From contig DASUHA010000071.1 of NCBI GenBank assembly GCA_036273735.1, forward strand, positions 1-64,000: a stretch of DNA of 64,000 bases, given 5' to 3'. Positions 34,184-43,690 of the stretch are shown piece after piece (within the stretch, counting starts at the first letter, position 1; every line of letters begins with the position of its first letter). This DNA is from 13-2-20CM-66-19 sp036273735 (GTDB taxonomy: Bacteria > Pseudomonadota > Gammaproteobacteria > Steroidobacterales > Steroidobacteraceae). Made by a program: the position numbers and the translations under genes. A model generated the notes under the pieces. That model worked only from the letters and a program-made list of their open reading frames with translations, searched no databases and was not told the origin of the DNA.

Positions 34184-35752
34184 ATGGACGAGCAGCCAGC
34201 CCAGACCCTACGCTCTCGCCGTCCTAGCGGGCGGGACGCCAAGCGAGCCGCGCGTACCGCGCGCAGCCACTCTTCGGTCCCGTTCATTACCCGCAACATT
34301 CCCTATTACGAGGTGCTCGGCACGGAGGGTCTCGAGTTACTCGAGCACAATGCCGATACGATTCTGGAAGAGATCGGCATCGATTTTCGCGATGACCCTG
34401 AGACCCTGAAAATCCTGCGCGACGCCGGCGTCGACGTACAGGGCGAACGCGCACGCTTCCCCCGCGGCATGTGCCGGAGCATCGTGACTCGTTCGGCTCC
34501 GAAGGAGTTTACGCAGCACGCACGCAACCCTGCACGTAGCGTCGTAATCGGCGGTGGTCGCACCGTCTTTGCGCCTGCTTATGGGTCGCCCTTCATCCGC
34601 AGCCTCGACGAAGGCAGGCGATACGCACGCATCGAGGACTTTCGCAACTTCGTCAAGCTCGCCTACTCGTCAACGTCCCTGCATCACTCCGGCGGCACGA
34701 TCTGCGAGCCCGTCGACCTGCCCGTCAACAAGCGGCATCTCGACATGGTCTACAGCCACATGAAGTACAGCGACAAGCCATACATGGGCTCGGTGACGCA
34801 TGCGGAGCGCGCGGCCGACACCGTGGAGATGACGCGGATCCTCTTCGGGGACGAGTACATGGACCCGGCTACGGGCAAGCCGAAGACTTGTGTCATGAGC
34901 CTGATCAACGCCAACTCCCCGATGACCTGGGATGCGACCATGCTCGGCGCGTTGAAGACTTATGCGCGTGCGAACCAGGCGACGATCGTCACTCCGTTCA
35001 TCCTGGCGGGCGCGATGTCGCCCGTTACGGTCGCCGGCACGGTCGCGCAGACCCTTGCCGAGTCGCTCGCGGGCATGACGGTGGCGCAGCTCATCAATCC
35101 CGGCGCGCCCGTCGTCCTCGGAAGCTTTGCCTCCTCGCTCTCGATGCAATCGGGAGCGCCCACGTTTGGAACTCCCGAGCCGGCTCTGGTGCTCTACGTG
35201 ATGGCGGCCCTGGCGCGACGGCTGGGTGTGCCGTTTCGCTCGGGTGGGGCGCTGTGCGCCTCGAAGATCCCGGATGCTCAGGCCGCCTTCGAGTCGGCCA
35301 ATACGCTGGTGCCGACCTGTCTCGGCGGAGTCAACTTCGTGCTGCACACCGCCGGCTGGCTCGAAGGGGGTCTGGCGATGGGCTACGAGAAGTTCGTCAT
35401 GGACGCCGATCAGGCGGGCATGATGCACACGCTCCTGCAGGGCGTCGATCTCAGTGACAACGGCCAGGCGATGGATGCGATCCGCGAGGTCGGACCCGGC
35501 AAGCATTTTCTCGGCTGCGCCCACACGCAGGCCAACTTCGAGACCGCCTTCTACCGCTCGCCGCTCGCCGACAACAACAGCTTCGAGCAGTGGCTGGCGG
35601 AGGGCGAGACGGACATGGCGCAGCGCGCCAATACGCTGTGGAAGAAGCAGCTCGCCGAGTACGAGGCGCCGCCGCTCGATCCGGCGACGGACGAGGCCCT
35701 GCTCGACTACATGAATCGGCGCAAGGCATCGTTCCCGGATTCCAATGTTTAG
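34184..35752 (+). CDS. MttB-superfamily methylamine:corrinoid methyltransferase (mttB2, no pyrrolysine)
   Basis: A 522-residue MttB-family protein with an uninterrupted frame. It resembles mttB1 most: CEPVDLPVNKRHLDMVYSH, GAPTFGTPEPALVLY, HTAGWLEGGLAMGYEKFVMD and EVGPGKHFLGCAHTQANFE all have near-identical counterparts there. It is followed after 40 bases by folD, so methyl transfer and THF oxidation are probably expressed together. The N-terminal 30 residues are Arg-rich, as in the other three copies. The quaternary-amine substrate is unknown; close similarity to mttB1 suggests a related one. Confidence 0.9.
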   Translation: MDEQPAQTLRSRRPSGRDAKRAARTARSHSSVPFITRNIPYYEVLGTEGLELLEHNADTILEEIGIDFRDDPETLKILRDAGVDVQGERARFPRGMCRSIVTRSAPKEFTQHARNPARSVVIGGGRTVFAPAYGSPFIRSLDEGRRYARIEDFRNFVKLAYSSTSLHHSGGTICEPVDLPVNKRHLDMVYSHMKYSDKPYMGSVTHAERAADTVEMTRILFGDEYMDPATGKPKTCVMSLINANSPMTWDATMLGALKTYARANQATIVTPFILAGAMSPVTVAGTVAQTLAESLAGMTVAQLINPGAPVVLGSFASSLSMQSGAPTFGTPEPALVLYVMAALARRLGVPFRSGGALCASKIPDAQAAFESANTLVPTCLGGVNFVLHTAGWLEGGLAMGYEKFVMDADQAGMMHTLLQGVDLSDNGQAMDAIREVGPGKHFLGCAHTQANFETAFYRSPLADNNSFEQWLAEGETDMAQRANTLWKKQLAEYEAPPLDPATDEALLDYMNRRKASFPDSNV

Positions 35753-35792
35753 CGCCGTCAGTTACTGTGCGGGCAGCGGCGATACCTGAGCA

Positions 35793-36665
35793 GTGAGCGG
35801 TACGGCAATCCTACTTGACGGCAAATCCGTCGCCCGAAAGGTGCGGGACGAGGTAGCGGCGCGCGCCGCGGCTCTTACCGCCCGGATGGGCCGACCCCCG
35901 GGGCTCGCTGTCGTGCAGGTGGGAGAGGATCCCGCCTCAAGCATCTACGTGCGCAACAAGCGCAAAGCCGCCGCCGAGGCCGGCATCGTCTCCTTCGCCT
36001 ACGACCTGCCGCCAACGACGAGCGGCTCGGACCTGCTCGCGCTCATCGACCAGCTCAACCGCGACGAGCGAGTGGACGGCATCCTCGTCCAGTTGCCGCT
36101 GCCCAAGGGCCTCGATGCAACCCGTGTCATGGATGCGATCGACCCGAGCAAGGATGTCGATGGCTTTCACGCGGTCAACACGGGCCTCCTGGCGCAGAAG
36201 CGCCCGGCGCTGCGTCCCTGCACGCCCTATGGCGTCATTCGCCTGGCCGCCGAGTACGGCATTGCGCTGCGGGGCCTGAGGGCGACCGTGGTCGGCGCCT
36301 CCAACATCGTCGGCCGCCCGATGGCGCTCGAGCTGATGCTGGCCGGAGCGACCGTGACGGTCTGCCATACCGGCACCCGCGACGTCGAGGCCGAGGTCGC
36401 ACGCGCGGAGCTCGTCGTTGCGGCAGTAGGCAAGCCGCACTTCATCCCCGGTGACTGGATCAGGCCCGGAGCTGCTGTTTTCGACGTTGGCATCAACCGC
36501 GACCCCGCCGGCAGGATGGTGGGCGATGTCGGCTATGAGCGGGCGGCCGAGCGCGCGGGCTGGATCACTCCGGTGCCCGGCGGCCTGGGTCCCATGACGA
36601 TCGCGATGTTGCTGTCGAACGCCGCCGAGGCTGCCGCCCGCAGGGCGGAGTCCATGCGCCGGTGA
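35793..36665 (+). CDS. folD: Methylenetetrahydrofolate dehydrogenase / methenyltetrahydrofolate cyclohydrolase
   Basis: A 290-residue bifunctional enzyme oxidising 5,10-methylene-THF to methenyl-THF and hydrolysing that to 10-formyl-THF. It has YVRNKRKAAAEAGI (catalytic Lys), GILVQLPLPKGLD, KDVDGFHAVNTG and the Rossmann motif VVGASNIVGRPMALELM, and ends PGGLGPMTIAMLL. It starts at GTG 35793. It sits between mttB2 and the hyuA-like gene, with fhs just beyond, supplying the oxidative branch for methyl groups. A separate cyclohydrolase gene (fchA) lies 4 kb away. Confidence 0.95.
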   Translation: MSGTAILLDGKSVARKVRDEVAARAAALTARMGRPPGLAVVQVGEDPASSIYVRNKRKAAAEAGIVSFAYDLPPTTSGSDLLALIDQLNRDERVDGILVQLPLPKGLDATRVMDAIDPSKDVDGFHAVNTGLLAQKRPALRPCTPYGVIRLAAEYGIALRGLRATVVGASNIVGRPMALELMLAGATVTVCHTGTRDVEAEVARAELVVAAVGKPHFIPGDWIRPGAAVFDVGINRDPAGRMVGDVGYERAAERAGWITPVPGGLGPMTIAMLLSNAAEAAARRAESMRR

Positions 36666-38692
36666 GTGGGGAGGTCTGGATCGGGCTCGACACGGGCGGC
36701 ACGTACACGGACGCGGTCGCATTGGAAGGCGGCCGCCGGGTGATCGCCAGCGCCAAGGCGCTCACCACGCACTGGGACCTTTCGGTGGGACTGGCAGCGG
36801 CGCTGCGCTCCGTTCTGACCGCGCTGCCCGAAGGCACTTGGCAACACATCTCGCTCGTTTCCGTTTCGACGACGCTCGCGACCAACGCGGTCGTGGAGAA
36901 CCGCTTCAGTCCGATCTGCGCGATGCTCGTGGGCTTCAATGACCGCATGGCCGCAGAGACGGGCATCGAGAGGCACCTGGGAGGCATCGTCGTACGCGTG
37001 CGCGGCGGACATGATCCAACCGGCGTGGAGGAACACGCGCTCGATGAGGCAGCAGTCGAAGCGGCGGTACGGGAGCACGGGCCGCGGGTCGAGGCGTTCG
37101 CCGTAGCAGCGCAATTCTCGGTGCGTAACCCGGAGCATGAGCTACGGATGCGCGAGCGCATTCGGGCCCTGTGCGGCAAGCCGGTCACCTGCAGTCACGA
37201 GCTGAGCACGCAGTTGAATGCGCCCAAGCGGGCGCTCACTGCCGCGCTCAATGCGCGCCTGGTGCCGCACATCCGGCACCTGCTCGATGCCGTGCGGCAG
37301 ACGCTCGAGCGCGAGGCGATCAGTGCTCCGTTGATGGTCGTGAAGGGTGACGGGACCCTGATGCGGGCGAGCATCGCCATCGACTATCCCATCGAGACGG
37401 TGCTCTCGGGACCAGCGGCGAGTGTGGTGGGCGCGGCCTTCCTCACGGGTCTGAGGGATTTTGCGGTCGCCGACATGGGAGGGACGACCACCGACGTGGC
37501 GATCATCATGGACGAGCGTCCCGTAGTGAGGCCCGACGGAGCCGTGATCGGCGGCTGGCGGACGATGGTCCAGGCCATCGACGTCCATACCAGCGGTCTC
37601 GGCGGAGACAGCGAGGTGCATTTCGATCGGGAAGCCCGTTTGAGCGTCGGGCCGCGCAGAGTCATGCCCCTGAGCCTGCTCGCGCATCAATTTCCCGAGG
37701 TGCTGGGGGAGCTCACCCGCCTGGCCGCGGCGGAGCGACTGCCGTCGTTTGCGGGGCAGTTCGGCCATCGCAATCCCGGCCGCGAGGCGGGGCCGGATCT
37801 CGATCGACTGGAGCTGCGGGTCTGGCACGCACTCGGCACGACACCGCGGCGGCTCGACCAGGTCGCGCACACCGCCCAGGGCGTCGAGGCGCTACGTCGG
37901 CTGGTGGACCGCGGGCTAGCGACTCTCGCGGGATTCACGCCGAGCGATGCGCTGCACGTCCTGGGTCGCCAGGGCGACTGGAGTTGCGATGCGGCACGGC
38001 TCGGGGCGGCCATCCTTGCCACCGAGGAGCGCAATGTGACCGCGCGCAGCGGCAAGGACTCCCCCGAGGTGTTGTCCGAGCGTGTTCAAGAGCTCGTGAT
38101 ACGGCAGGCGGCGCGCGTGGTGTTGGAGAGTGCGCTCGCGCAGGATCCGGGTGTCGAGCCGCACAACGGACGCTGGGGGCCGCTCGGCATCCTGATCGAT
38201 CGCGTGGTGGAGGGCCGCCCTGTGTCGAGACTCCTCGATGCCCAGCCGCGCCTCGCGAATCCGCTGGTGGCCATCGGCGCTCCGGCCGCGGTGTTCTATC
38301 CCGAAGTTGCGCGCCGCCTCGGCGCCCGGCTCATCGTTCCCGCGCACGCCGCAGTCTGCAATGCCGTGGGCGCCGTTACCGGCGTCGTCTCAGAGACGGT
38401 CGACATCCTCGTGAATCAGCCGCAGTGGCAGGTGTTCCGTGTGCACGATCCGGCGGGCATCCGGGATTTTACCGCGGCGGATGAGGCAATTGCCGCGGCA
38501 AAGGTCATCGCACGGGAGCTCGCGCTCGCGGCCGCGCGCCGCGCTGGCGCAACCGATCCCCATGTGGAGACGTCCGTCACCGAGCGGCGCGCCTCGTCGA
38601 GCTCCGGCGACACATATCTTGCCGAGGCCACCGTCCGTGGCCGGGCAACGGGACGCCCGGCAACGGGCGCTCGAGTCCCCGAGGCGGGCTGA
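36662..38692 (+). CDS. Hydantoinase/oxoprolinase-family protein (HyuA-like)
   Basis: A 676-residue ASKHA-fold protein: N-terminal hydantoinase_A domain (WIGLDTGGTYTDAV, SVSTTLATNAVVE) and the central domain with ETVLSGPAASVVGAAFL and VADMGGTTTDVAII, both phosphate-binding motifs. Relatives open lactam or hydantoin rings with ATP, for example N-methylhydantoin in creatinine breakdown, or carboxylate ketones. No HyuB subunit gene follows. GTG 36662 overlaps the folD stop (GTGA), implying coupling. It could hydrolyse a cyclic N-methyl compound, or have been adopted for a role in the corrinoid system; the sequence does not decide. Confidence 0.75.
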   Translation: MSGEVWIGLDTGGTYTDAVALEGGRRVIASAKALTTHWDLSVGLAAALRSVLTALPEGTWQHISLVSVSTTLATNAVVENRFSPICAMLVGFNDRMAAETGIERHLGGIVVRVRGGHDPTGVEEHALDEAAVEAAVREHGPRVEAFAVAAQFSVRNPEHELRMRERIRALCGKPVTCSHELSTQLNAPKRALTAALNARLVPHIRHLLDAVRQTLEREAISAPLMVVKGDGTLMRASIAIDYPIETVLSGPAASVVGAAFLTGLRDFAVADMGGTTTDVAIIMDERPVVRPDGAVIGGWRTMVQAIDVHTSGLGGDSEVHFDREARLSVGPRRVMPLSLLAHQFPEVLGELTRLAAAERLPSFAGQFGHRNPGREAGPDLDRLELRVWHALGTTPRRLDQVAHTAQGVEALRRLVDRGLATLAGFTPSDALHVLGRQGDWSCDAARLGAAILATEERNVTARSGKDSPEVLSERVQELVIRQAARVVLESALAQDPGVEPHNGRWGPLGILIDRVVEGRPVSRLLDAQPRLANPLVAIGAPAAVFYPEVARRLGARLIVPAHAAVCNAVGAVTGVVSETVDILVNQPQWQVFRVHDPAGIRDFTAADEAIAAAKVIARELALAAARRAGATDPHVETSVTERRASSSSGDTYLAEATVRGRATGRPATGARVPEAG

Positions 38693-38776
38693 GGGAAATC
38701 CGAGACCGTCGGGTTGCGCGGCAGCGGCCGCGGCCAGCAAACTACCCCTCTCGCCTCCCGATGCTGGAGCTCCGCG

Positions 38777-40684
38777 ATGGCTAAGACCGACGTTGGGCCT
38801 AGGGGAACCTCTGTACCCGTGCCGCGCGATATCGATATCGCGCAGAGCGCGACGCTGCTGCCCATCGGGGAGGTGGCGGCGAAGGCCGGCATCCTTCCGC
38901 ACGAGCTCGAGTCATACGGGCGATACAAGGCGAAAGTGAGCCTCGCGGTGCGCGACCGGCTCAAGGACGCGCCGAACGGAAAATACATCGTCGTCACGGC
39001 GATCACGCCCACACCGCTCGGTGAAGGCAAGACGACGACCACGGTGGGACTGAGCCAGGCCATCGGCGCGCATCTTGGCAAGAAAGTCTTCACCTGCATC
39101 CGCCAGCCGAGTCAGGGACCGACGTTCGGCATCAAAGGCGGTGCGGCAGGCGGCGGCTACAGCCAGATCATCCCGATGGAGGATCTCAACCTCCATCTCA
39201 CCGGCGACATCCACGCGATCACCGCGGCGAACAATCTGCTGGCGGCCGCGATCGATGCCCGCCTCCTGCACGAGACGGCGCAGACCGACGAGGCTTTGTT
39301 CGATCGGCTCTGTCCACCCGGGAAGGATGGGAGCCGGCGATTCTCGCCCGTGATGCTGCGGCGGCTGCGCAAGCTCGATATCCGCAGGACCGATCCCAAC
39401 GACCTCACACCCGAGGAGCGCAGCCGCTTCGCGCGCCTCAACATCGATCCGGGGACCATTACCTGGCGGCGGGTGATCGATACGAGCGACCGCCTGCTGC
39501 GTCAGATCACGGTGGGGCAGGGGCCGGAAGAGAGGGGAATGACGCGTGTCACCGGTTTTGACATCACGGCTGCAAGCGAAGTCATGGCGATCCTCGCTCT
39601 GACGACCGGCCTCACCGACATGCGCGAGCGGTTGGGCCGCGTGGTGATCGGCACGAACCGCGCAGGCGATGCGGTGACTGCGGACGATCTGGGTGTGGGC
39701 GGCGCGATGACCGTGCTCATGAAGGACACCATCATGCCGAACCTGCTGCAGACGCTCGAGGGAACACCGGCCTTCGTGCACGCCGGGCCGTTCGGCAACA
39801 TTGCGCATGGGAATTCGTCGATCATCGCCGATCAGATTGCGCTGAAACTCGTGGGGCCGGATGGCTACGTGCTGACCGAGTCGGGATTCGGCGCCGACAT
39901 GGGGATGGAGAAGTTCTTCAACATCAAGTGCCGCTACAGCGGCCTGGTCCCCAACTGCGTAGTATTGGTCGCGACGATCCGTGCCCTGAAGATGCACGGC
40001 GGCGGCCCCAAAGTCACGGCCGGGCAGCCGCTGCATCCGGATTACACCATGGAGCACCTCGGGCTCATCGAGAAGGGCTGCTCGAATCTCGTCAAGATGA
40101 TTCAGGCTGCGCGGGTGTTCGGAATTCCCGTGGTGGTCGCGGTGAACCGCTTCGCCCACGACACGCCGGCGGAAATCGAGCTCGTGCGCAGAGTGGCTTT
40201 GCAGGCAGGCGCGCACGAAGCGGTTGCCACCAATCACTGGGCCGAAGGCGGGGCGGGTGCCGCGGACCTCGGCAGGGCGGTGATCTCCGCATGCGAGCTG
40301 CCAGGCAGGTTCCGGTTCCTCTATCCGCTCGAGATGGGCATCAAGCAGAAGATCGAGACGATCGTCCGGGAGATCTATGGCGGCAGCAGCGTCGAATACC
40401 TGCCGGAAGCGGAGAAGAAGATCGAGCTCTATACGCGGTTGGGATTTGCCAACCTGCCGATCTGCATGGCCAAGACGCATTTGAGCGTGAGCCACGACCC
40501 GAACCTCAAGGGCGCGCCGTTGGGTTTCACCGTTCCGGTTCGAGACGTTCGCGCGAGTGTCGGCGCGGGCTTTCTCTATCCGCTCCTCGGGACGATGAGC
40601 ACGATGCCCGGCCTACCCACGCGTCCGGGCTACTACGACATCGATCTGGATACTGAAACGGGGCGGGTACTCGGTCTGTCGTAA
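38777..40684 (+). CDS. fhs: Formate-tetrahydrofolate ligase
   Basis: A 635-residue 10-formyl-THF synthetase. It has P-loop TPTPLGEGKTTTTVGLSQ, the following QPSQGPTFGIKGGAAGGGYS, and HAGPFGNIAHGNSS. GGAG eight bases before ATG 38777 fixes the start; the longer in-frame upstream stretch to 38714 lacks homology. The enzyme is reversible; run toward formate, it makes one ATP per methyl oxidised. It lies downstream of mttB2-folD-hyuA and converges on fchA 33 bases away. Together with purU it gives two exits from 10-formyl-THF. Confidence 0.95.
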   Translation: MAKTDVGPRGTSVPVPRDIDIAQSATLLPIGEVAAKAGILPHELESYGRYKAKVSLAVRDRLKDAPNGKYIVVTAITPTPLGEGKTTTTVGLSQAIGAHLGKKVFTCIRQPSQGPTFGIKGGAAGGGYSQIIPMEDLNLHLTGDIHAITAANNLLAAAIDARLLHETAQTDEALFDRLCPPGKDGSRRFSPVMLRRLRKLDIRRTDPNDLTPEERSRFARLNIDPGTITWRRVIDTSDRLLRQITVGQGPEERGMTRVTGFDITAASEVMAILALTTGLTDMRERLGRVVIGTNRAGDAVTADDLGVGGAMTVLMKDTIMPNLLQTLEGTPAFVHAGPFGNIAHGNSSIIADQIALKLVGPDGYVLTESGFGADMGMEKFFNIKCRYSGLVPNCVVLVATIRALKMHGGGPKVTAGQPLHPDYTMEHLGLIEKGCSNLVKMIQAARVFGIPVVVAVNRFAHDTPAEIELVRRVALQAGAHEAVATNHWAEGGAGAADLGRAVISACELPGRFRFLYPLEMGIKQKIETIVREIYGGSSVEYLPEAEKKIELYTRLGFANLPICMAKTHLSVSHDPNLKGAPLGFTVPVRDVRASVGAGFLYPLLGTMSTMPGLPTRPGYYDIDLDTETGRVLGLS

Positions 40685-40716
40685 CTACGGCCGCGCAGAA
40701 TGCCCGGATCCAGCGT

Positions 40717-41355
40717 TCATTTAACAGCCGCCCCCGCGCGCTCGAGCACCGTCTCCGCCTGACGAAGGGCCTCCTCATGCCGCTTGGATTCAGCCGTGAG
40801 CTGCATGCGGTACGAGGCAGCATCCGGTGCCAGCTGCCTGACGTTGGATTCCGCGCAGAGCACAAAGCCCCGGAGCGCGCCTGCGAGAAGAGTGCTGGCG
40901 ACGCCGAGATCGGCGACCAACGCCAGCGGCGTCAAAGCGGACGCTTCGCTGCACAGGCTCAAGCCTGCTGCGGCTTCCTGCGCGGCCGTGAGAGGCAGAT
41001 CGATTGCATGGCGGACGGTGGAACTGATGGCCTGCTCTCGCGCCTGACGCTCGGGGTCGGTCGAATGCGGCAGCCGTCGGGCGGCCAGGTATGCGTCGAA
41101 TGCAGCGCTGTCGTCGCCTGCGAGCTGCAACATGCGCTGCGATGCGGTTTGCGCCGCGGCAGTGAGTGTCTCGAGCCTTGGAACGCTTGCGGAGGACTCC
41201 CTTCGACGGCCCGTGATTGTGAGCACTTTCGCGAGGAGGCCGAGCGCGAAGCTGGCAGAGACGGCGGCTACGGCGACGCCGGCTGGCGTCGGCTGTTGGC
41301 CCGCAGCCGCCTGGCAGAATTGCTCGAGCGTGGATTCGGAAACTTGCGGCGGCAC
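40717..41355 (-). CDS. fchA: Methenyltetrahydrofolate cyclohydrolase (FTCD C-terminal/FchA family)
   Basis: A 212-residue all-helical cyclodeaminase/cyclohydrolase-family protein, the family's usual length. The start ESTLEQFCQAAAGQQPTPAG is diagnostic, and the helical repeats with DDSAAFDAYLAARRLP and PLTAAQEAAAGLSL follow. GTG 41355 has the Shine-Dalgarno GGAGAGG five to six bases upstream; the frame extends to 41532 but without homology. It duplicates the cyclohydrolase step of FolD. In acetogens FchA handles high C1 flux, so its presence suggests the methyl-oxidation route is a main carbon or energy path. Confidence 0.85.
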   Translation of the reverse strand: MPPQVSESTLEQFCQAAAGQQPTPAGVAVAAVSASFALGLLAKVLTITGRRRESSASVPRLETLTAAAQTASQRMLQLAGDDSAAFDAYLAARRLPHSTDPERQAREQAISSTVRHAIDLPLTAAQEAAAGLSLCSEASALTPLALVADLGVASTLLAGALRGFVLCAESNVRQLAPDAASYRMQLTAESKRHEEALRQAETVLERAGAAVK

Positions 41356-41659
41356 GGAGCCTCTCCAGAGATCTCGTCGACTGATCGGATGATGCCCGAG
41401 CCACAGATGCTCGTGGTGGCGCATCCGTGGACCCATGGTGGCTGCCGGCTGTGAAAGTGACCTGCACGTCAGCAGGCTGCCTTTAGGCGAGAAGCATCTC
41501 CTGAGGCAGAGGGTCATAGGCCACGATTCCACGACCGCGCGCGAAGTCGGTGCAATCGCGATAATACACTCGGTGCAATCGACTCATTGCACCGAGGTCG
41601 CCGAATGAACTGAAAACGCCCCTCCACGCCCGGGGACTCCTCTTTATAGGCCGCCCCGG
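41356..41659. other. Intergenic region ramA-fchA (304 bases)
   Basis: I see no gene. The region holds a cluster of direct and inverted repeats at 41547-41596 and an unremarkable stretch next to fchA. No cobalamin-riboswitch B12 box was recognised. A promoter for fchA should lie here. Confidence 0.5.
41547..41596. repeat. Direct and inverted repeats TCGGTGCAATCG
   Basis: TCGGTGCAATCG occurs at 41547-41558 and 41570-41581, 23 bases apart (about two helix turns). An inverted copy (ATTGCACCGAG, 41586-41596) makes an 11-bp perfect palindrome with CTCGGTGCAAT (41569-41579) around a six-base loop. It could be an operator with three half-sites or a terminator for the ramA operon; no T tract follows. 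Confidence 0.6.
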
Positions 41660-43690
41660 CTAAGGCTCTTTCGGCGCAGGGGCAGCGGCCCGGCGGCGGG
41701 CGCCGCGCGCGCCGGCACGGGGAGTCGGCGCTTTCGGCGCCGGCAAAGAGACGGCTTTGCGAAGGTTCGGATAGGGCGCCGTCGAGTGGGGAATTCCCAT
41801 CGCCTCGACAAAGTGGCTCTGGAACCGCGGCTCGATCGCGGTTTCCACCTTCTCGACATTGTGTACCAGCGTCTCGATCGTTTTGCGCGAGCCGAGATCG
41901 AGCAGTGCGATTCGCGCTCCTGTCCCCGCGGCGTTGCCTGCGGACGAGACCTGCGACAGATCGCAATCCGGAATCATCCCGAGCACCATCGCGTATTTGA
42001 CGTCGATGTGCGAACCGAACGCGCCCGCGAGCCGGATCCGAGCGACTTGCTCGGTGCCGAAGCGGTCCATGAGCAATCGGATGCCGGCGTAGAGAGCAGC
42101 CTTGGCGAGCTGGATGGCGCGTACGTCGTTCTGAGTCACCGCGAGTGTTTGCGTCCCCTGGTAGATGACGTAGCCAAATGTGCGGCCCTGGGGCACGACG
42201 CGTGGGCTGCGCGCGGCGAGCTCTCCATCGACCACACCGTCCTGACTGATGATGCCCGTGAGGAACATCTCGGCGATCGCTTCGATGATGCCCGACCCGC
42301 AGATCCCGGTGACACCACTCGTTTGCACGGACTCCTCGAACCCCGGCTGGTCCGACCACAGGTCGGAGCCGATGACCTTGAAGCGCGGCTCGAGCGTCGC
42401 CGGGTCGATCCGCACGCGCTCGATCGCGCCGGGCGCGGCGCGCTGGCCACAGCTGATCTGTGCGCCCTCGAACGCGGGGCCAGTCGGGCTCGAGCAGGCG
42501 AGCAGGCGCTCCCGGTTGCCCAATACGATCTCGGCGTTGGTGCCGACATCGACGAGCAGCGTCACGTCCTCGCCAAGGTCCGGACGCTCGGCCAGCACCA
42601 TACCGGCTGTGTCCGCTCCGACATGGCCGGCGACACAAGGCAATGCATACGCGCGCGCACCGCGGTGCAAGTGGAGGCCGATCTCCGTGGCCCAAAACTC
42701 CAAGGCTTCGTCGGTCGCGAGCGCGAAGGGCGCGCCTCCGAGCTCCACCGGGTCGATGCCGAGCAGCAGGTGATGCATGATCGGGTTGCCGACCAGCGTG
42801 ACCTCGAGAATGTTGTCGGTGTGGGCCTTCGCCTGACGTGCAACATCGGCCGCGAGCCGGTTGAGCGCTTCGCGCACGGCGGCAGTCATCTGCTGCGCCC
42901 CGCCCGGATGCATCATGGAATAGGAGACGCGGCTCATCAGATCCTCGCCGAAGCGGATCTGCGGGTTCATGACACCGCTCGAGGCGAGCACTTCGCCGGA
43001 CTCGAGATTGCAGAGGTGGGCGGCGATGGTGGTCGAGCCGATGTCGACGGCGAGACCGAGCGCCAGCTCGTGAAAGCCTGGCCAGACGCCGATGATCCGC
43101 TCGCCGCCGTGCACGGCGACCGTCACCTTCCAGTCTCCCTTGCGCAGCGCCGGCTGCAGCCGCTGCAGCATATGCAAGTCGCAGCTGAGGCCGGTCAACT
43201 GCCACTCGCGCTCCAGGGCTTCCTCGAGACGCTGCAGGTCGCCCGCGGGATCGTGCATGTCGGGCTCGCGCACCTCGACGTAATGCAGGCGCGCCACTGG
43301 ATCCAGGGTGATGGCGCGTGCCTCGGCCTCCTTGCGGATGACTTGCCGGTGCACCTGGCTGGTCGGCGGCACGTCCACCACCAGGTCACCCTGGATGCGC
43401 GCCTGACAGGAGAGCCGGTGGCCGGCCGGCAGAGGCCGGCGGCCGGCGGGATTTTCCTCGGCCGCGCTGAGTGCCGACAGGTTTTCCGGCCGGGAGACCA
43501 CGCCGTGCTTGGCGAAATCGCCCTTCATGACCAGCACTTCACAGCGTCCACAGATGGCGCGGCCCCCGCATACGGAGTCGACGTCTACTCCCAGCGAGCG
43601 TGCGGCTTGCAAGAGAGAGGTACCGAGCGGGAAGCGTCCGCGCTTGCCCGACGGCGTGAAGACGACGAGCGCGTCCGGCTCAGGTGACAC
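41660..43690 (-). CDS. RamA-like corrinoid activation protein (2Fe-2S + ASKHA)
   Basis: A 676-residue ATP-dependent reductive activase. The N-terminal ferredoxin domain has VCGGRAICGRCEV with a later Cys in LSCQARI (2Fe-2S ligands). The C-terminal ASKHA domain (DUF4445 type) has LAVDIGSTTIAAHL, LLVDVGTNAEIVLGN and GICGSGIIEAIAE. Such proteins reduce inactive Co(II) corrinoid back to Co(I) using ATP. GTG 43690 is chosen because it overlaps the methyltransferase stop by 11 bases; longer in-frame starts lack homology. An Ala/Pro/Arg-rich tail ends the protein. It is last in the corrinoid operon. Unlike archaeal RamA it carries a plant-type 2Fe-2S cluster, as in acetogen activases. Confidence 0.88.
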   Translation of the reverse strand: MSPEPDALVVFTPSGKRGRFPLGTSLLQAARSLGVDVDSVCGGRAICGRCEVLVMKGDFAKHGVVSRPENLSALSAAEENPAGRRPLPAGHRLSCQARIQGDLVVDVPPTSQVHRQVIRKEAEARAITLDPVARLHYVEVREPDMHDPAGDLQRLEEALEREWQLTGLSCDLHMLQRLQPALRKGDWKVTVAVHGGERIIGVWPGFHELALGLAVDIGSTTIAAHLCNLESGEVLASSGVMNPQIRFGEDLMSRVSYSMMHPGGAQQMTAAVREALNRLAADVARQAKAHTDNILEVTLVGNPIMHHLLLGIDPVELGGAPFALATDEALEFWATEIGLHLHRGARAYALPCVAGHVGADTAGMVLAERPDLGEDVTLLVDVGTNAEIVLGNRERLLACSSPTGPAFEGAQISCGQRAAPGAIERVRIDPATLEPRFKVIGSDLWSDQPGFEESVQTSGVTGICGSGIIEAIAEMFLTGIISQDGVVDGELAARSPRVVPQGRTFGYVIYQGTQTLAVTQNDVRAIQLAKAALYAGIRLLMDRFGTEQVARIRLAGAFGSHIDVKYAMVLGMIPDCDLSQVSSAGNAAGTGARIALLDLGSRKTIETLVHNVEKVETAIEPRFQSHFVEAMGIPHSTAPYPNLRKAVSLPAPKAPTPRAGARGARRRAAAPAPKEP

